Notes under the pieces: generated by a model | Told to the model about the DNA's origin: nothing | The model's input: only the letters and a program-made list of their open reading frames with translations | Databases searched by the model: none | Shown: piece by piece, positions 25,143-32,797 of the stretch | Layout of the letters: every line of letters starts with the position of its first letter | Position numbering within the stretch: position 1 is the first letter of the stretch | DNA from: JAMQPK01 sp963782595 | Lineage (GTDB): Bacteria; Acidobacteriota; Vicinamibacteria; Vicinamibacterales; JAMQPK01 | NCBI GenBank assembly: GCA_963782595.1 | Contig: CAWAKJ010000002.1 | Coordinates: 1 to 64,000, forward strand | DNA length: 64,000 nt | Direction: 5' to 3' | Translations under genes and position numbers: made by a program

Positions 25143-26645
25143 CTAGGCGAGCTTCCGGTCTGCTTTCAGGTGGTCGGCCACACGCAGGGCCTGCGCGGCG
25201 ATGGTCAATGCCGGGTTGACCGCCGCTGAGGAGGGAAAGAAGGACGCGTCGACGACGAAGAGATTCTCGACGTCATGCGATCGGCAAAAGGGATCCAGCA
25301 CCGACTCGCGGGGATCCCGGCCGAAGACGATCGTCCCGCACTGATGGGTCGTATTCCTGCTGCCATGCGAGTGCGTCATCACGACCCAGTAGCCGAGTCG
25401 ACGCAGAATGCGGCGCGTTTCCTTCACCAGCATTCGATGGGCTCGTAAATTGTTCGGACGATAGCGCAACTGAATACGTCCGCTCGAATCGAGGGTCACG
25501 CGGTTGCGGGCGTCCGGGAGATCCTCGGACATCGCCAGCCAGTCCACGCCGCGAGCCACCCACCAGTCGTACAGCGACAGGGGCACCTGCGGCACCACGG
25601 TCTGGGCCATCACCCCGTGCGTGCGGCCCTGGGATTGAATCTGCCCGAGCGGGTAGCGCGTGTTCGGCCCGCGGAAGTAGAAGTCGTTGATGGCGACCGT
25701 CTTTTGAAACACCGTCGCGTTCTTCCGGAACGGATGGAACCCCTGCATCATCGTCGCGAGATGGGCCATGTAACGGTGTCCGACGAGGCCCGAGGAGTTG
25801 GCGAGCCCCCGCGGGTGCTTGTCGCTGGCCGATCGCAGAAGCAGCGCCGCGGAGTTTACTGCGCCGCATGACACGACGAAGAGCGACGCCTCGACGCGAA
25901 TCGTCTTCCCGTTTCTCTCCACTTCGACGGCTTCGAGCCTGGTGCCGGAAGGATTTGCCACCAGGCGCCTCGCATAGGCGTTGGTCCACAGCTGCACATT
26001 CGGGCGTTCGAGCGCGGGACGCACGCAACAGACCTCGGCCTCGCTCTTCGCGTGCACCTTGCAGGCGAATGAGTTGCACGTGTTGCAGAAAATACAGCCG
26101 TCGCGAATGCCGAGCGGCAGCGGCGAGGGATGCAGCCCGAACGCGCGCAACTGCTCGACGATGGCCGCCATGCCGTCGGAATGCGGAACTGGCGCGTGCG
26201 GAAATGCGTGGCGCTCAGGTTCGGTGGGATCGACGCCGCGTTCGCCGTGGACGTGATACAGGCGTTCGGCGCGCTCGTAATAGGGCGCCAGCGTGTCGTA
26301 GTCGATCGGCCACGCCGGCGACACACCGTCCATGTGCTCCACCGCTTCGAAGTCTTGGCGGCGCAGCCGGTACAGCACGCTGCCCCAGAATTTCGTGTTG
26401 CCGCCGACGTTGTAATGCGTATAGGGCCGGAACTCGCGGCCCTTGTCGTCGATCCACCGTTCTGTCGTCTGATAGCGGAGCTGTTTCCAGACGGCTTGCG
26501 GGCTCCAGTTCTCATCCTCCTGCGGCACAAAGTCGCCGCGCTCGAGAATCAGGATGCGCGCCGACGTGTCGGCCAGCGCGTGCGCCAATGTGCCACCGCC
26601 CGCGCCGCTTCCGATGATGACGATGTCGTAGCGTTCGTTCCCCAT
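25143..26645 (-). CDS. GMC family FAD-dependent oxidoreductase
   Basis: 500 residues. FAD-binding GSGAGGGTLAHALADTSARI lies at the N-terminus with ILERGDF. HYNVGGNTKFWGSVLYR is the second GMC signature. The C-terminal active site reads MTHSHGSRNTTHQCGTIVFG, followed by VVDASFFPSSAAVNPALTIA. No signal peptide. Four cysteines cluster in CIFCNTCNSFACK (residues about 190-202), which is unusual. Family members oxidise alcohol groups of sugars and related compounds. The start overlaps the stop of the Gfo/Idh/MocA gene (TGATG), so the pair is coupled and probably acts on one substrate. Confidence 0.85.
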   Translation of the reverse strand: MGNERYDIVIIGSGAGGGTLAHALADTSARILILERGDFVPQEDENWSPQAVWKQLRYQTTERWIDDKGREFRPYTHYNVGGNTKFWGSVLYRLRRQDFEAVEHMDGVSPAWPIDYDTLAPYYERAERLYHVHGERGVDPTEPERHAFPHAPVPHSDGMAAIVEQLRAFGLHPSPLPLGIRDGCIFCNTCNSFACKVHAKSEAEVCCVRPALERPNVQLWTNAYARRLVANPSGTRLEAVEVERNGKTIRVEASLFVVSCGAVNSAALLLRSASDKHPRGLANSSGLVGHRYMAHLATMMQGFHPFRKNATVFQKTVAINDFYFRGPNTRYPLGQIQSQGRTHGVMAQTVVPQVPLSLYDWWVARGVDWLAMSEDLPDARNRVTLDSSGRIQLRYRPNNLRAHRMLVKETRRILRRLGYWVVMTHSHGSRNTTHQCGTIVFGRDPRESVLDPFCRSHDVENLFVVDASFFPSSAAVNPALTIAAQALRVADHLKADRKLA

Positions 26646-27622
26646 CAGGCCGTGCGTCCGAGGCTCGAATAGACGTCGTCCATGAGGCGGTGATCGTCCA
26701 TTGCGCGCTCGAGGCTCATCTCGGGGGCGCGCCCTTCGGTGATGGCCGCATGGAAGTCTCGGTACATCGCCTGATAGCCACGGATATCGCGAAAGCCGGG
26801 CAGGATGAGTCTCGGCACGCCGCTGCCTCTCGCGAGCACGAAAAGGCCATTCGATTCGAACGTGATGATGCCTTTGCGTCCGTAGAGCTTCGACAGTCTC
26901 AGCCCCCTGAAGAGCGAGGGGATCTCACGGGAGTAGTACAGCGCCCCCACGGCCTGATTGTCGTACCGGAACGCCACCATCATGCTCTTCGCGCGCGTGT
27001 CTGGCCCGTCGCGCGCGATCGACGGCCGGTAGCCGTCGATCGACACAATCTTCGGGCCGAGGCTTCCCGCGATGTGCAGCCAGTGAATCCCCTCTTCGAA
27101 GAACGCGTCGCCGCCCGCCAGGCTTTCGTCGTTGCGCCAGTCGTCGGCGCGCTTCAGGCGCTCGGCGATCGTCGTGAAGTGCGCGAACACCATGTCGCCG
27201 ATGGCCCCTTCGGCGACCAGCTTTCTCAGGACGACGGCGAGCGGTTTGTAATGGTCGTTTTCCCCCACGAGCACGACGCGATGTGCGTCGTTGCGCGCGT
27301 CGATGACCGTCTGAAAGTCTTCCAGCCTGGGAAACGCCGGCTTCTCGACCAGCACGTGTTTGCCCGCGGCGAGCGCGCGCAAGGTGAGTTCGAGATGGAA
27401 GCGCGGCGGGACGGCGATGACCACTGCCTGCACGCGCGCATCGTCGATCGCTGCCGTGTAGCCGTCATAGCTGGCCGCACCCTGATACCGACGGCAGTAC
27501 TCGTCGGCCCGGGCGCGATCCCGGCTCGCATAGCTGCAGACGATCTGGGTCTTGAACCCCTTCAGATGACGGCTATGCACCTGTGTGATGAAGCCGCAGC
27601 CGAGGAAGGCGAGGCGGAGCAC
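26645..27622 (-). CDS. Gfo/Idh/MocA family NAD(P)-dependent oxidoreductase
   Basis: 325 residues. The Rossmann start LRLAFLGCGFITQVHSRHLK is complete. AGKHVLVEKPAFPRLEDFQT contains the conserved EKP with the catalytic Lys. GGDAFFEEGIHWLHIAGSLG carries the family's second active-site His. Members interconvert hydroxyl and keto groups of sugars and cyclitols. It is first in a two-gene unit with the GMC oxidoreductase, an arrangement compatible with a keto-sugar pathway, but the substrate is not visible. Confidence 0.85.
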   Translation of the reverse strand: MLRLAFLGCGFITQVHSRHLKGFKTQIVCSYASRDRARADEYCRRYQGAASYDGYTAAIDDARVQAVVIAVPPRFHLELTLRALAAGKHVLVEKPAFPRLEDFQTVIDARNDAHRVVLVGENDHYKPLAVVLRKLVAEGAIGDMVFAHFTTIAERLKRADDWRNDESLAGGDAFFEEGIHWLHIAGSLGPKIVSIDGYRPSIARDGPDTRAKSMMVAFRYDNQAVGALYYSREIPSLFRGLRLSKLYGRKGIITFESNGLFVLARGSGVPRLILPGFRDIRGYQAMYRDFHAAITEGRAPEMSLERAMDDHRLMDDVYSSLGRTA

Positions 27623-27656
27623 GCCCAGAATGTACCATCAACCGGCCGTGCGCTGC

Positions 27657-28595
27657 TCAGCCGCCGGTGCGCATCTGGTCGTGCCCCACGTGCGTCTTCA
27701 CGACGACCGACGGCCGCGAGGGAATCCGCACACTGATTTGCGGAGCGATTTGTGCGCGACTCCGCTCGTATGCCAGGACATATTGTTGCGAGAGGTCGCT
27801 GACAATCGAGCGGAACGCATCCTTGAAGCTGCGGCCCTCCGCGACGACGAGCGTGCGGCCCCCCGTTTCCTGTCCCAGCGCTTTCATCTCGAACCGCCGC
27901 TGCTTGTGCTCGTAAGAACCAAAGCGGTCGCGCATCTCTTCGATGGACTGGTTGATCAGGATCATGTAGATCGGAATGCCATACCGCCTCGACTGCTCTC
28001 GAACCTCCTGTGGCAGCAGATTGCTCGACGTGTCGTCTCCGTCGGTAATCACCACTACCGCCGTCCGTCGTGTGAAATCCGGTGACGAAGTCGTCGCCAG
28101 CGAGTTCAGACTGATGTAGATGCTGTCGAACAGGCTGGTCGACCCCCCCGGCCGTACACGATCGACCGCTTTTTCGAGCACGTGTCGATCATCAGTGAGC
28201 TCACTGAGCTGGCGGACGCGCTGATCGAACCCGACGAGCATGACACGGTCGTTCGGTCGAAGCGCCTCGACGAAGTCCCCCGCGGTTCGACGCAGGTCGG
28301 TCAGTGCGGGCGTAATGCTCCCGCTCATGTCGACCAGCAGAGCCACGTCGACCGCGCCGTCGGCGCTGAGAAAGTGCGCCAGCGGCTGCGGCGTTCCGTT
28401 TTCCAGCAGTACGAAATCGTTGCGCGTCAACGTGGAAACCGGCTTGCTGTCTCGATCGGTAACGTTGACGAGCACGACTGTCAGTTCCACTCCCGCTCTG
28501 AATGTTGGCGCCGTGCGCTGCGCGGCCAGCGGCACCTGTTGAATAACGAGCGTGATGCCCGTGAATACTGCGAATAGTGCTGTTGCGATTTTCAC
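27657..28595 (-). CDS. exported VWFA-related acidobacterial protein (TIGR03436-like)
   Basis: About 312 residues from GTG 28595. VKIATALFAVFTGITLVIQQ is the signal peptide. VELTVVLVNVTDRDSKPVST then LTRNDFVLLENG is the N-terminal beta domain characteristic of the family. The VWA domain follows, with a MIDAS motif DMSGSI, a Thr site in GGSTSLFDS and a third MIDAS element in ITDGDDTSSN. It ends SVVVKTHVGHDQMRTGG. MIDAS proteins bind ligands through a divalent metal; partner unknown. A longer reading frame extends to 28631 but lacks a better start. Confidence 0.8.
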   Translation of the reverse strand: MKIATALFAVFTGITLVIQQVPLAAQRTAPTFRAGVELTVVLVNVTDRDSKPVSTLTRNDFVLLENGTPQPLAHFLSADGAVDVALLVDMSGSITPALTDLRRTAGDFVEALRPNDRVMLVGFDQRVRQLSELTDDRHVLEKAVDRVRPGGSTSLFDSIYISLNSLATTSSPDFTRRTAVVVITDGDDTSSNLLPQEVREQSRRYGIPIYMILINQSIEEMRDRFGSYEHKQRRFEMKALGQETGGRTLVVAEGRSFKDAFRSIVSDLSQQYVLAYERSRAQIAPQISVRIPSRPSVVVKTHVGHDQMRTGG

Positions 28596-28761
28596 GACCC
28601 TGCCTCTCGCGCGAACAACCGAGCAACACACATACCAGCCGCGGACCGCGCGTGCTCAACGGTTTCGAATCGCACGCGCACGCGGTGCCGGCGGATGCGC
28701 GAGGGCAGCGACATTGCATTACAACAGGGGTAGTAGGAAACACTGTCAGGAGGTTGATTCA

Positions 28762-29454
28762 ATGGGTATCAAACAGACCGTAGCCGCGAGCACTCTCGCT
28801 GCGTTGACGTTTGCCACACCAGGCTGGGCGCAATACAACTCTGAGCAACGTTCAGTCACGCTGGTCGGCTGTGTGATGCAGGAGAGCGAATACAGACGCC
28901 ATCACGCCAGGGGACCCGGGGGCCCTTTGCAGTCTGGCCTGAACCGCGGCAACGATTTCGTGCTTGTGGATGCGATCGAGATCGCACCAGGAGCATCGCT
29001 TCCTGCAGGAACTGATCTGTCCTGCAGCAACTCCCTCGGTGGCAAGCCATACGAAACGAAGGGCAAGGCTGAAAGAACCCTCAAGCCCTACGTTGGCCAA
29101 CGTATACAGCTCGAAGGCATTCAGACGAGAGCGAGGGTCCGCACCGATCCGGCCAGCGAGCCAACCGGCGGCAACACCGCGGGTCCGCAGAACTTCGATC
29201 TGGAGGTGTTCGAAGTCGTCGTCGGCCAGATCAGCCAGCCTACGATCGCCATGGCGGCGCAAACGGTGACGACGACGACCACGGAGACCGTGGTCACCGA
29301 GACAGAGCCGGCAATGCCGGCGCCTGTCGCGACGGCGGGAATCGAGCCGCGTCGAGAGCTCCCGAAGACGGCGAGTCCGTTGCCGTTCGCTGGGCTGCTC
29401 GGCCTTCTGTCGATGGCCGCTGCTCTTGGTCTGCGACTGTCGCGTCGTTCCTGA
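28762..29454 (+). CDS. secreted protein with LPKTA-type C-terminal sorting signal
   Basis: 230 residues. ATG 28762 follows CAGGAGG at good spacing. A signal peptide (MGIKQTVAASTLAALTFATP GWAQ) is followed by a domain of unknown function (SVTLVGCVMQESEYRRHH, GNDFVLVDAIEIAPG, YVGQRIQLEGIQTRARV). A Thr-rich linker (QTVTTTTTETVVTETEP) leads to the tail: RRELPKTASPLPFAGLLGLL, then hydrophobic residues and RLSRRS. That tail has the motif, hydrophobic helix and positive end of sortase- or exosortase-type signals. It is divergent from the VWFA-related gene. Confidence 0.75.
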   Translation: MGIKQTVAASTLAALTFATPGWAQYNSEQRSVTLVGCVMQESEYRRHHARGPGGPLQSGLNRGNDFVLVDAIEIAPGASLPAGTDLSCSNSLGGKPYETKGKAERTLKPYVGQRIQLEGIQTRARVRTDPASEPTGGNTAGPQNFDLEVFEVVVGQISQPTIAMAAQTVTTTTTETVVTETEPAMPAPVATAGIEPRRELPKTASPLPFAGLLGLLSMAAALGLRLSRRS

Positions 29455-29484
29455 AGTCGCTAATCGCGATGTCTACCGGCAACG

Positions 29485-29512
29485 ACCAGGTGAGCCACGT
29501 GGCTCACCTGGT
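29485..29512. terminator. 28-base perfect palindrome downstream of the LPKTA gene
   Basis: The arms ACCAGGTGAGCCAC and GTGGCTCACCTGGT meet without a spacer. It lies 30 bases after a stop and 31 bases before the next start. It could fold as a terminator hairpin, but without a T-run, or act as an operator for the PRC-barrel gene. Confidence 0.55.
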
Positions 29513-29543
29513 TCCCGCACCGCATGGTGCCAGGTGAACGAAC

Positions 29544-30254
29544 ATGTTACGCAGTGTCAGGAATCTTCAGAGATACCGCATCAATGCGACAGACGGCGAT
29601 ATCGGTCATGTCGATGCGTTCTATTTCGACGACGAACAATGGACAGTTCGGTATCTGGTCGTCGACACGGCCTCGTGGCGTCTTGGCCGGCTCGTGCTGG
29701 TTTCGCCACAGGCGATTCGGCAGGTAGATTGGAACGCGCGAACGATGTCACTGTCCATCACGCGCGACCAGGTCAGGAACAGTCCGGATATCGACACACG
29801 AAGACCGGTCTCGCGGCAGCGCGAAGCCGAGTTCCTGCGGTACTACCATTACCCGCATTACTGGGGCACTCCGGGATGGACGATCGGGGGGCTCGAGGAA
29901 CAGCGCGCCGAAGACGAGGCAAAGGATGCGGAGGATACACACCTGCGGAGTACGCGCGAGGTGATCGGCTATCACATGTACGCGTTGGACGGAGAGCTCG
30001 GACACGTCGACGACTTCCTCGTCCACGATGAGAGCTGGGCGATTCGCCAGGTCGTCGTCGATACGAGCAACTGGTGGTTCGGCAAGAAGGTGCTCATTCG
30101 GCCCGAGTCGATCGACTCGGTGAGATGGCCGGACAAGAAGGTATTCGTCGATCTGACCAGGCGATCTGTCAAGCAGGCGCCAGCCTTCGACCCACATGCC
30201 GGGATTGAGCGGCAGGCGGAGACCGACGACACAACTTGGAGTGCACGTGGCTGA
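29544..30254 (+). CDS. double PRC-barrel domain protein
   Basis: 236 residues, cytoplasmic. The first PRC barrel spans residues about 5-70 (RYRINATDGDIGHVDAFYFD, then WTVRYLVVDTASWRLGRLVL). The second spans about 135-210 (EVIGYHMYALDGELGHVDDF, then WAIRQVVVDTSNWWFGKKVL). The two share the pattern GxIGHVDxF-W-V/I-R-x-x-VVDT. PRC barrels occur in photosystem and RNA-processing proteins, but duplicated stand-alone forms in Acidobacteria and Proteobacteria are unassigned, sometimes stress-linked. The last codons overlap the next small gene. Confidence 0.85.
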   Translation: MLRSVRNLQRYRINATDGDIGHVDAFYFDDEQWTVRYLVVDTASWRLGRLVLVSPQAIRQVDWNARTMSLSITRDQVRNSPDIDTRRPVSRQREAEFLRYYHYPHYWGTPGWTIGGLEEQRAEDEAKDAEDTHLRSTREVIGYHMYALDGELGHVDDFLVHDESWAIRQVVVDTSNWWFGKKVLIRPESIDSVRWPDKKVFVDLTRRSVKQAPAFDPHAGIERQAETDDTTWSARG

Positions 30255-30447
30255 ACACAATGAATTCCTGGACGCATTCGCCGAGGCTCGACGTACGTGG
30301 GACGACCTTGTCGCCCTGCAGCCCGACATCGCGGCCGCCAGCGGCCAGCTCGACACGGCCGACCTCGTCGAATTGGCGCGACGTGTCAATGCCCATCGCG
30401 TGACCGTCGATGCGCTGGCAGACGCACTTCATACCGTCATTGCATGA
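30241..30447 (+). CDS. small protein of unknown function (68 aa)
   Basis: GTG 30241 (or GTG 30247) starts inside the end of the PRC-barrel gene. The product is VHVAEHNEFLDAFAEARRTW and so on, to HRVTVDALADALHTVIA. It is entirely helical in appearance, acidic and Ala-rich, with no membrane segment. The overlap with the PRC-barrel gene suggests coupled expression. I do not recognise a family. Confidence 0.55.
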   Translation: MHVAEHNEFLDAFAEARRTWDDLVALQPDIAAASGQLDTADLVELARRVNAHRVTVDALADALHTVIA

Positions 30448-30450
30448 CTC

Positions 30451-30507
30451 GTAGGGCGGGTCTTGAACTGCAAGACCCGCCCTACGGTTGCAAGACCCGC
30501 TCTACGG
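30451..30507. repeat. palindromic element, family 3 (GTAGGGCGGGTCTTG)
   Basis: GTAGGGCGGGTCTTG at 30451-30465 and its exact complement CAAGACCCGCCCTAC at 30471-30485 form a 15-base-pair stem with a 5-base loop. A third, slightly altered half (CAAGACCCGCTCTACGG) follows at 30491. It sits between the small gene and the FMN dehydrogenase gene. It may terminate transcription but looks like an interspersed repeat. Confidence 0.8.
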
Positions 30508-30537
30508 CTTCCAATCTGCGTGGGATAGAATCCCTGC

Positions 30538-31758
30538 ATGTCCCGCGTCGATCCGCCTCACGTCCTCAATATCAGCGACCTTCGCCGGCTCGCCGAGCGC
30601 CGGCTGCCTAGAGTCGTGTTCGACTACATCGATGGTGGCGCCGACGCCGAAGTGACGCTTCGCGACAACGTGAAAGCCTTCGAACAGCTCACGTTTCGTC
30701 CGCGTGGTGCCGTCGCGATCCCTTCCGTCGATCTCAAAACGACCGTGATGGGTGTGTCGCTCGATCTGCCGTTCATCCTGGCGCCCGTCGGCAGCAGTCG
30801 CATGTTCTACCCCAACGGCGAAGCGCTCGCGGCGCGGGCGGCGGGGAAGGCGGGAACCGCGTACGTGCTCTCGACCTTGTCGGGAACGCCGATGGAGCAG
30901 GTTCGCGCGGCGACGACCGGTCCGGCGTGGTATCAGGTCTACCTGTGCGGCGGCCGCGAGGCGTCGATCAACATGTTGAACCGCGCCAAAGCGGCTGGCT
31001 TCACCGCATTGGTGGTGACGATCGACACTGGTGTGCCCGGCCTGCGCGAACGGGATCTTCGCAACGGCATCAAGGAGCTGCTCGGCCGCGGCATCTCCGG
31101 TCTTCCTTACCTCGGGCAGATGATCGCGCGTCCAGCCTGGGTGGCAGGCATGCTTGCCGACGGCGGCCTGATGGCGTTTCCCAACGTGCTGCTTCCATCA
31201 GGACCGATGCCATATGCGGACGTTGGCAAGACGCTCGAACAGTCGGTTGTGTGCTGGGACGATCTCAAATGGATTCGCGAGCTGTGGAACGGCCCGATCA
31301 TCGTCAAAGGCGTGCACACGGCGGAAGACGCGCGTCGGGTGGTTGACGAAGGCGCGCGCGCGCTCGTGGTCTCGAACCACGGCGGCAGGCAGCTCGACGG
31401 CGTCCCAGGGAGTATCCGATCGCTTCCGGAAGTCGTGGCAGCCGTCGGCGATCGGATTGACGTGCTGGTCGATGGAGGCATTCGCAACGGAGGCGACGTC
31501 GTCAAGGCGCTGGCAATGGGCGCGCGCGCCGTGCTCATTGGACGTGCGTATGCCTATGGCCTGGCGGCTGCCGGCCAGCCGGGCGTCGAGCGTGCGATCG
31601 AGATTCTTCGTACCGGCATGGTCCGCACGATGAAGCTGCTCGGCGTTTCGTCGGTGCGCGACCTCGACCGCTCGTACGTCGACGTGCCGGTCGGGTGGCT
31701 GCCGGGAGGCGGGACTCCTCAACCCGCAGGTTCGCAGATTCGCAGATCCGCAGATTGA
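30538..31758 (+). CDS. FMN-dependent alpha-hydroxy-acid dehydrogenase/oxidase
   Basis: 406 residues. The TIM-barrel family signatures are complete: DLRRLAERRLPRVVFDYIDG at the N-terminus, PFILAPVGSSRMFYPNGEAL, WYQVYLCGGREASINML, IIVKGVHTAEDARRVVDEGA, the active-site VVSNHGGRQLDGVPGSI with the catalytic His and Arg, and LVDGGIRNGGDVVKALAMGA for FMN phosphate. It oxidises L-2-hydroxyacids such as lactate or mandelate. The last 17 residues (TPQPAGSQIRRSAD) are encoded by a CGCAGATT repeat, so the C-terminus was probably rewritten. Confidence 0.9.
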   Translation: MSRVDPPHVLNISDLRRLAERRLPRVVFDYIDGGADAEVTLRDNVKAFEQLTFRPRGAVAIPSVDLKTTVMGVSLDLPFILAPVGSSRMFYPNGEALAARAAGKAGTAYVLSTLSGTPMEQVRAATTGPAWYQVYLCGGREASINMLNRAKAAGFTALVVTIDTGVPGLRERDLRNGIKELLGRGISGLPYLGQMIARPAWVAGMLADGGLMAFPNVLLPSGPMPYADVGKTLEQSVVCWDDLKWIRELWNGPIIVKGVHTAEDARRVVDEGARALVVSNHGGRQLDGVPGSIRSLPEVVAAVGDRIDVLVDGGIRNGGDVVKALAMGARAVLIGRAYAYGLAAAGQPGVERAIEILRTGMVRTMKLLGVSSVRDLDRSYVDVPVGWLPGGGTPQPAGSQIRRSAD

Positions 31759-31775
31759 TTCGCAGATTGGCGTCG
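31735..31775. repeat. CGCAGATT tandem repeat overlapping a stop codon
   Basis: Four degenerate copies of TTCGCAGATT cover the last codons and stop of the FMN dehydrogenase gene. Confidence 0.8.
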
Positions 31776-31800
31776 AATGGCTGGCCCGGGGCGGTGGTAG

Positions 31801-31840
31801 ATTACTTTTTACTTTTTTACTTTTTACTTCTTACTTTCTA
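31801..31840. repeat. TACTTTTTACTT-type tandem repeat
   Basis: Repeats of ACTTTTT in the gap before the AIM24-like gene. This is the complement of the AAGTAAAAAGT type seen after other stops. Confidence 0.85.
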
Positions 31841-31872
31841 GATCTCAGATTCTCATTTCCCCTTGAGGCTCC

Positions 31873-32673
31873 ATGTCCGAGATGCATGAGATTGACTACA
31901 AGATCTACGGCGACGACATGCAGTTTGTCGAAGTCGAGCTCGACCCGAACGAAGCGACGGTTGCCGAAGCGGGCGGCATGATGTACATGGATGACGGCAT
32001 CGAGATGGAGACGATATTCGGTGACGGGTCGCAGCAGCAGACCGGATTCATGGGTGCGCTCATGGGCGCCGGCAAGCGGCTGCTGACCGGGGAATCGCTC
32101 TTCATGACCGTCTTCTACAACCGCAGCAGTCAGAAGAAACGAGTGGCGTTTGGCGCGCCCTACCCTGGGAAAATCATTCCCATCCAACTCTCCGAGATCG
32201 GTGGAGAGCTGGTGACGCAGAAGGACTCGTTTCTCGCCGCGGCCAAAGGCGTCAGCATCGGGATTGCGTTTCAGCGCAAGCTCGGCGTCGGCCTGTTCGG
32301 GGGCGAAGGGTTCATCATGCAGCGGCTGCAGGGCAACGGCTGGGCGTTCGTGCATGCCGGCGGCACGCTGCATGAGCGCACCCTCGGGCCAGGAGAGCTC
32401 ATCCGCGTCGACACAGGCTGCATCGTCGCGTTGCAGCCCTCGGTGAACTACGACATCCAGTACGTAGGGAAGATCAAGTCGGCGCTGTTCGGCGGCGAGG
32501 GCCTGTTCTTTGCGACGCTGCGCGGCCCTGGGAAAGTTTGGTTGCAGTCGCTTCCGCTCAGCCGCCTTGCGAACCGAATTGTGTCGGCTGTGCCTGGCAT
32601 CGGGCGCGGTGGACGGGAAGAGGGCTCGGTTCTGGGCACCATCGGTGGTCTTCTCGACGGAGACAATAGCTAG
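31873..32673 (+). CDS. AIM24/TIGR00266 family protein
   Basis: 266 residues. Family signatures are YKIYGDDMQFVEVELDPNEA, VAEAGGMMYMDDGIEMET, TGESLFMTVFYNRSSQKKRV, GVSIGIAFQRKLGVGLFGGE then GFIMQRLQGNG, and VGKIKSALFGGEGLFFATLR. The fold is a double beta-helix related to tubby-C proteins. No signal peptide. Bacterial members are of unknown function; fungal Aim24 is mitochondrial. Length is normal. Confidence 0.85.
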   Translation: MSEMHEIDYKIYGDDMQFVEVELDPNEATVAEAGGMMYMDDGIEMETIFGDGSQQQTGFMGALMGAGKRLLTGESLFMTVFYNRSSQKKRVAFGAPYPGKIIPIQLSEIGGELVTQKDSFLAAAKGVSIGIAFQRKLGVGLFGGEGFIMQRLQGNGWAFVHAGGTLHERTLGPGELIRVDTGCIVALQPSVNYDIQYVGKIKSALFGGEGLFFATLRGPGKVWLQSLPLSRLANRIVSAVPGIGRGGREEGSVLGTIGGLLDGDNS

Positions 32674-32745
32674 GTGCGCTGCGTGCGCTAGGTGCGCTGG
32701 GTGCGCTGGGTGCGCTAGGTGCAATGGGTGCAATAGGTGCGGTCG
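32673..32745. repeat. 9-base tandem repeat GGTGCGCTG, about eight copies
   Basis: Immediately after the AIM24-like stop the sequence repeats GGTGCGCTA/GGTGCGCTG/GGTGCAATG with a 9-base period. It is non-coding here. The period and the GGTGC core match the collagen-like array at 19815-19925. Confidence 0.9.
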
Positions 32746-32756
32746 GTATCCACACA

Positions 32757-32784
32757 GTACGTAGTGTCCGGCTTTAGCCGGACC
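32757..32784. repeat. palindromic element family 1, copy A
   Basis: GTACGTAGT followed by the palindrome GTCCGGC-TTTA-GCCGGAC (32766-32783). Intergenic, 13 bases before the next start. Identical cores occur at 41037-41054 and 53746-53763, and a variant in reverse orientation at 52589-52606. Confidence 0.9.
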
Positions 32785-32797
32785 GAGTAACCACACA

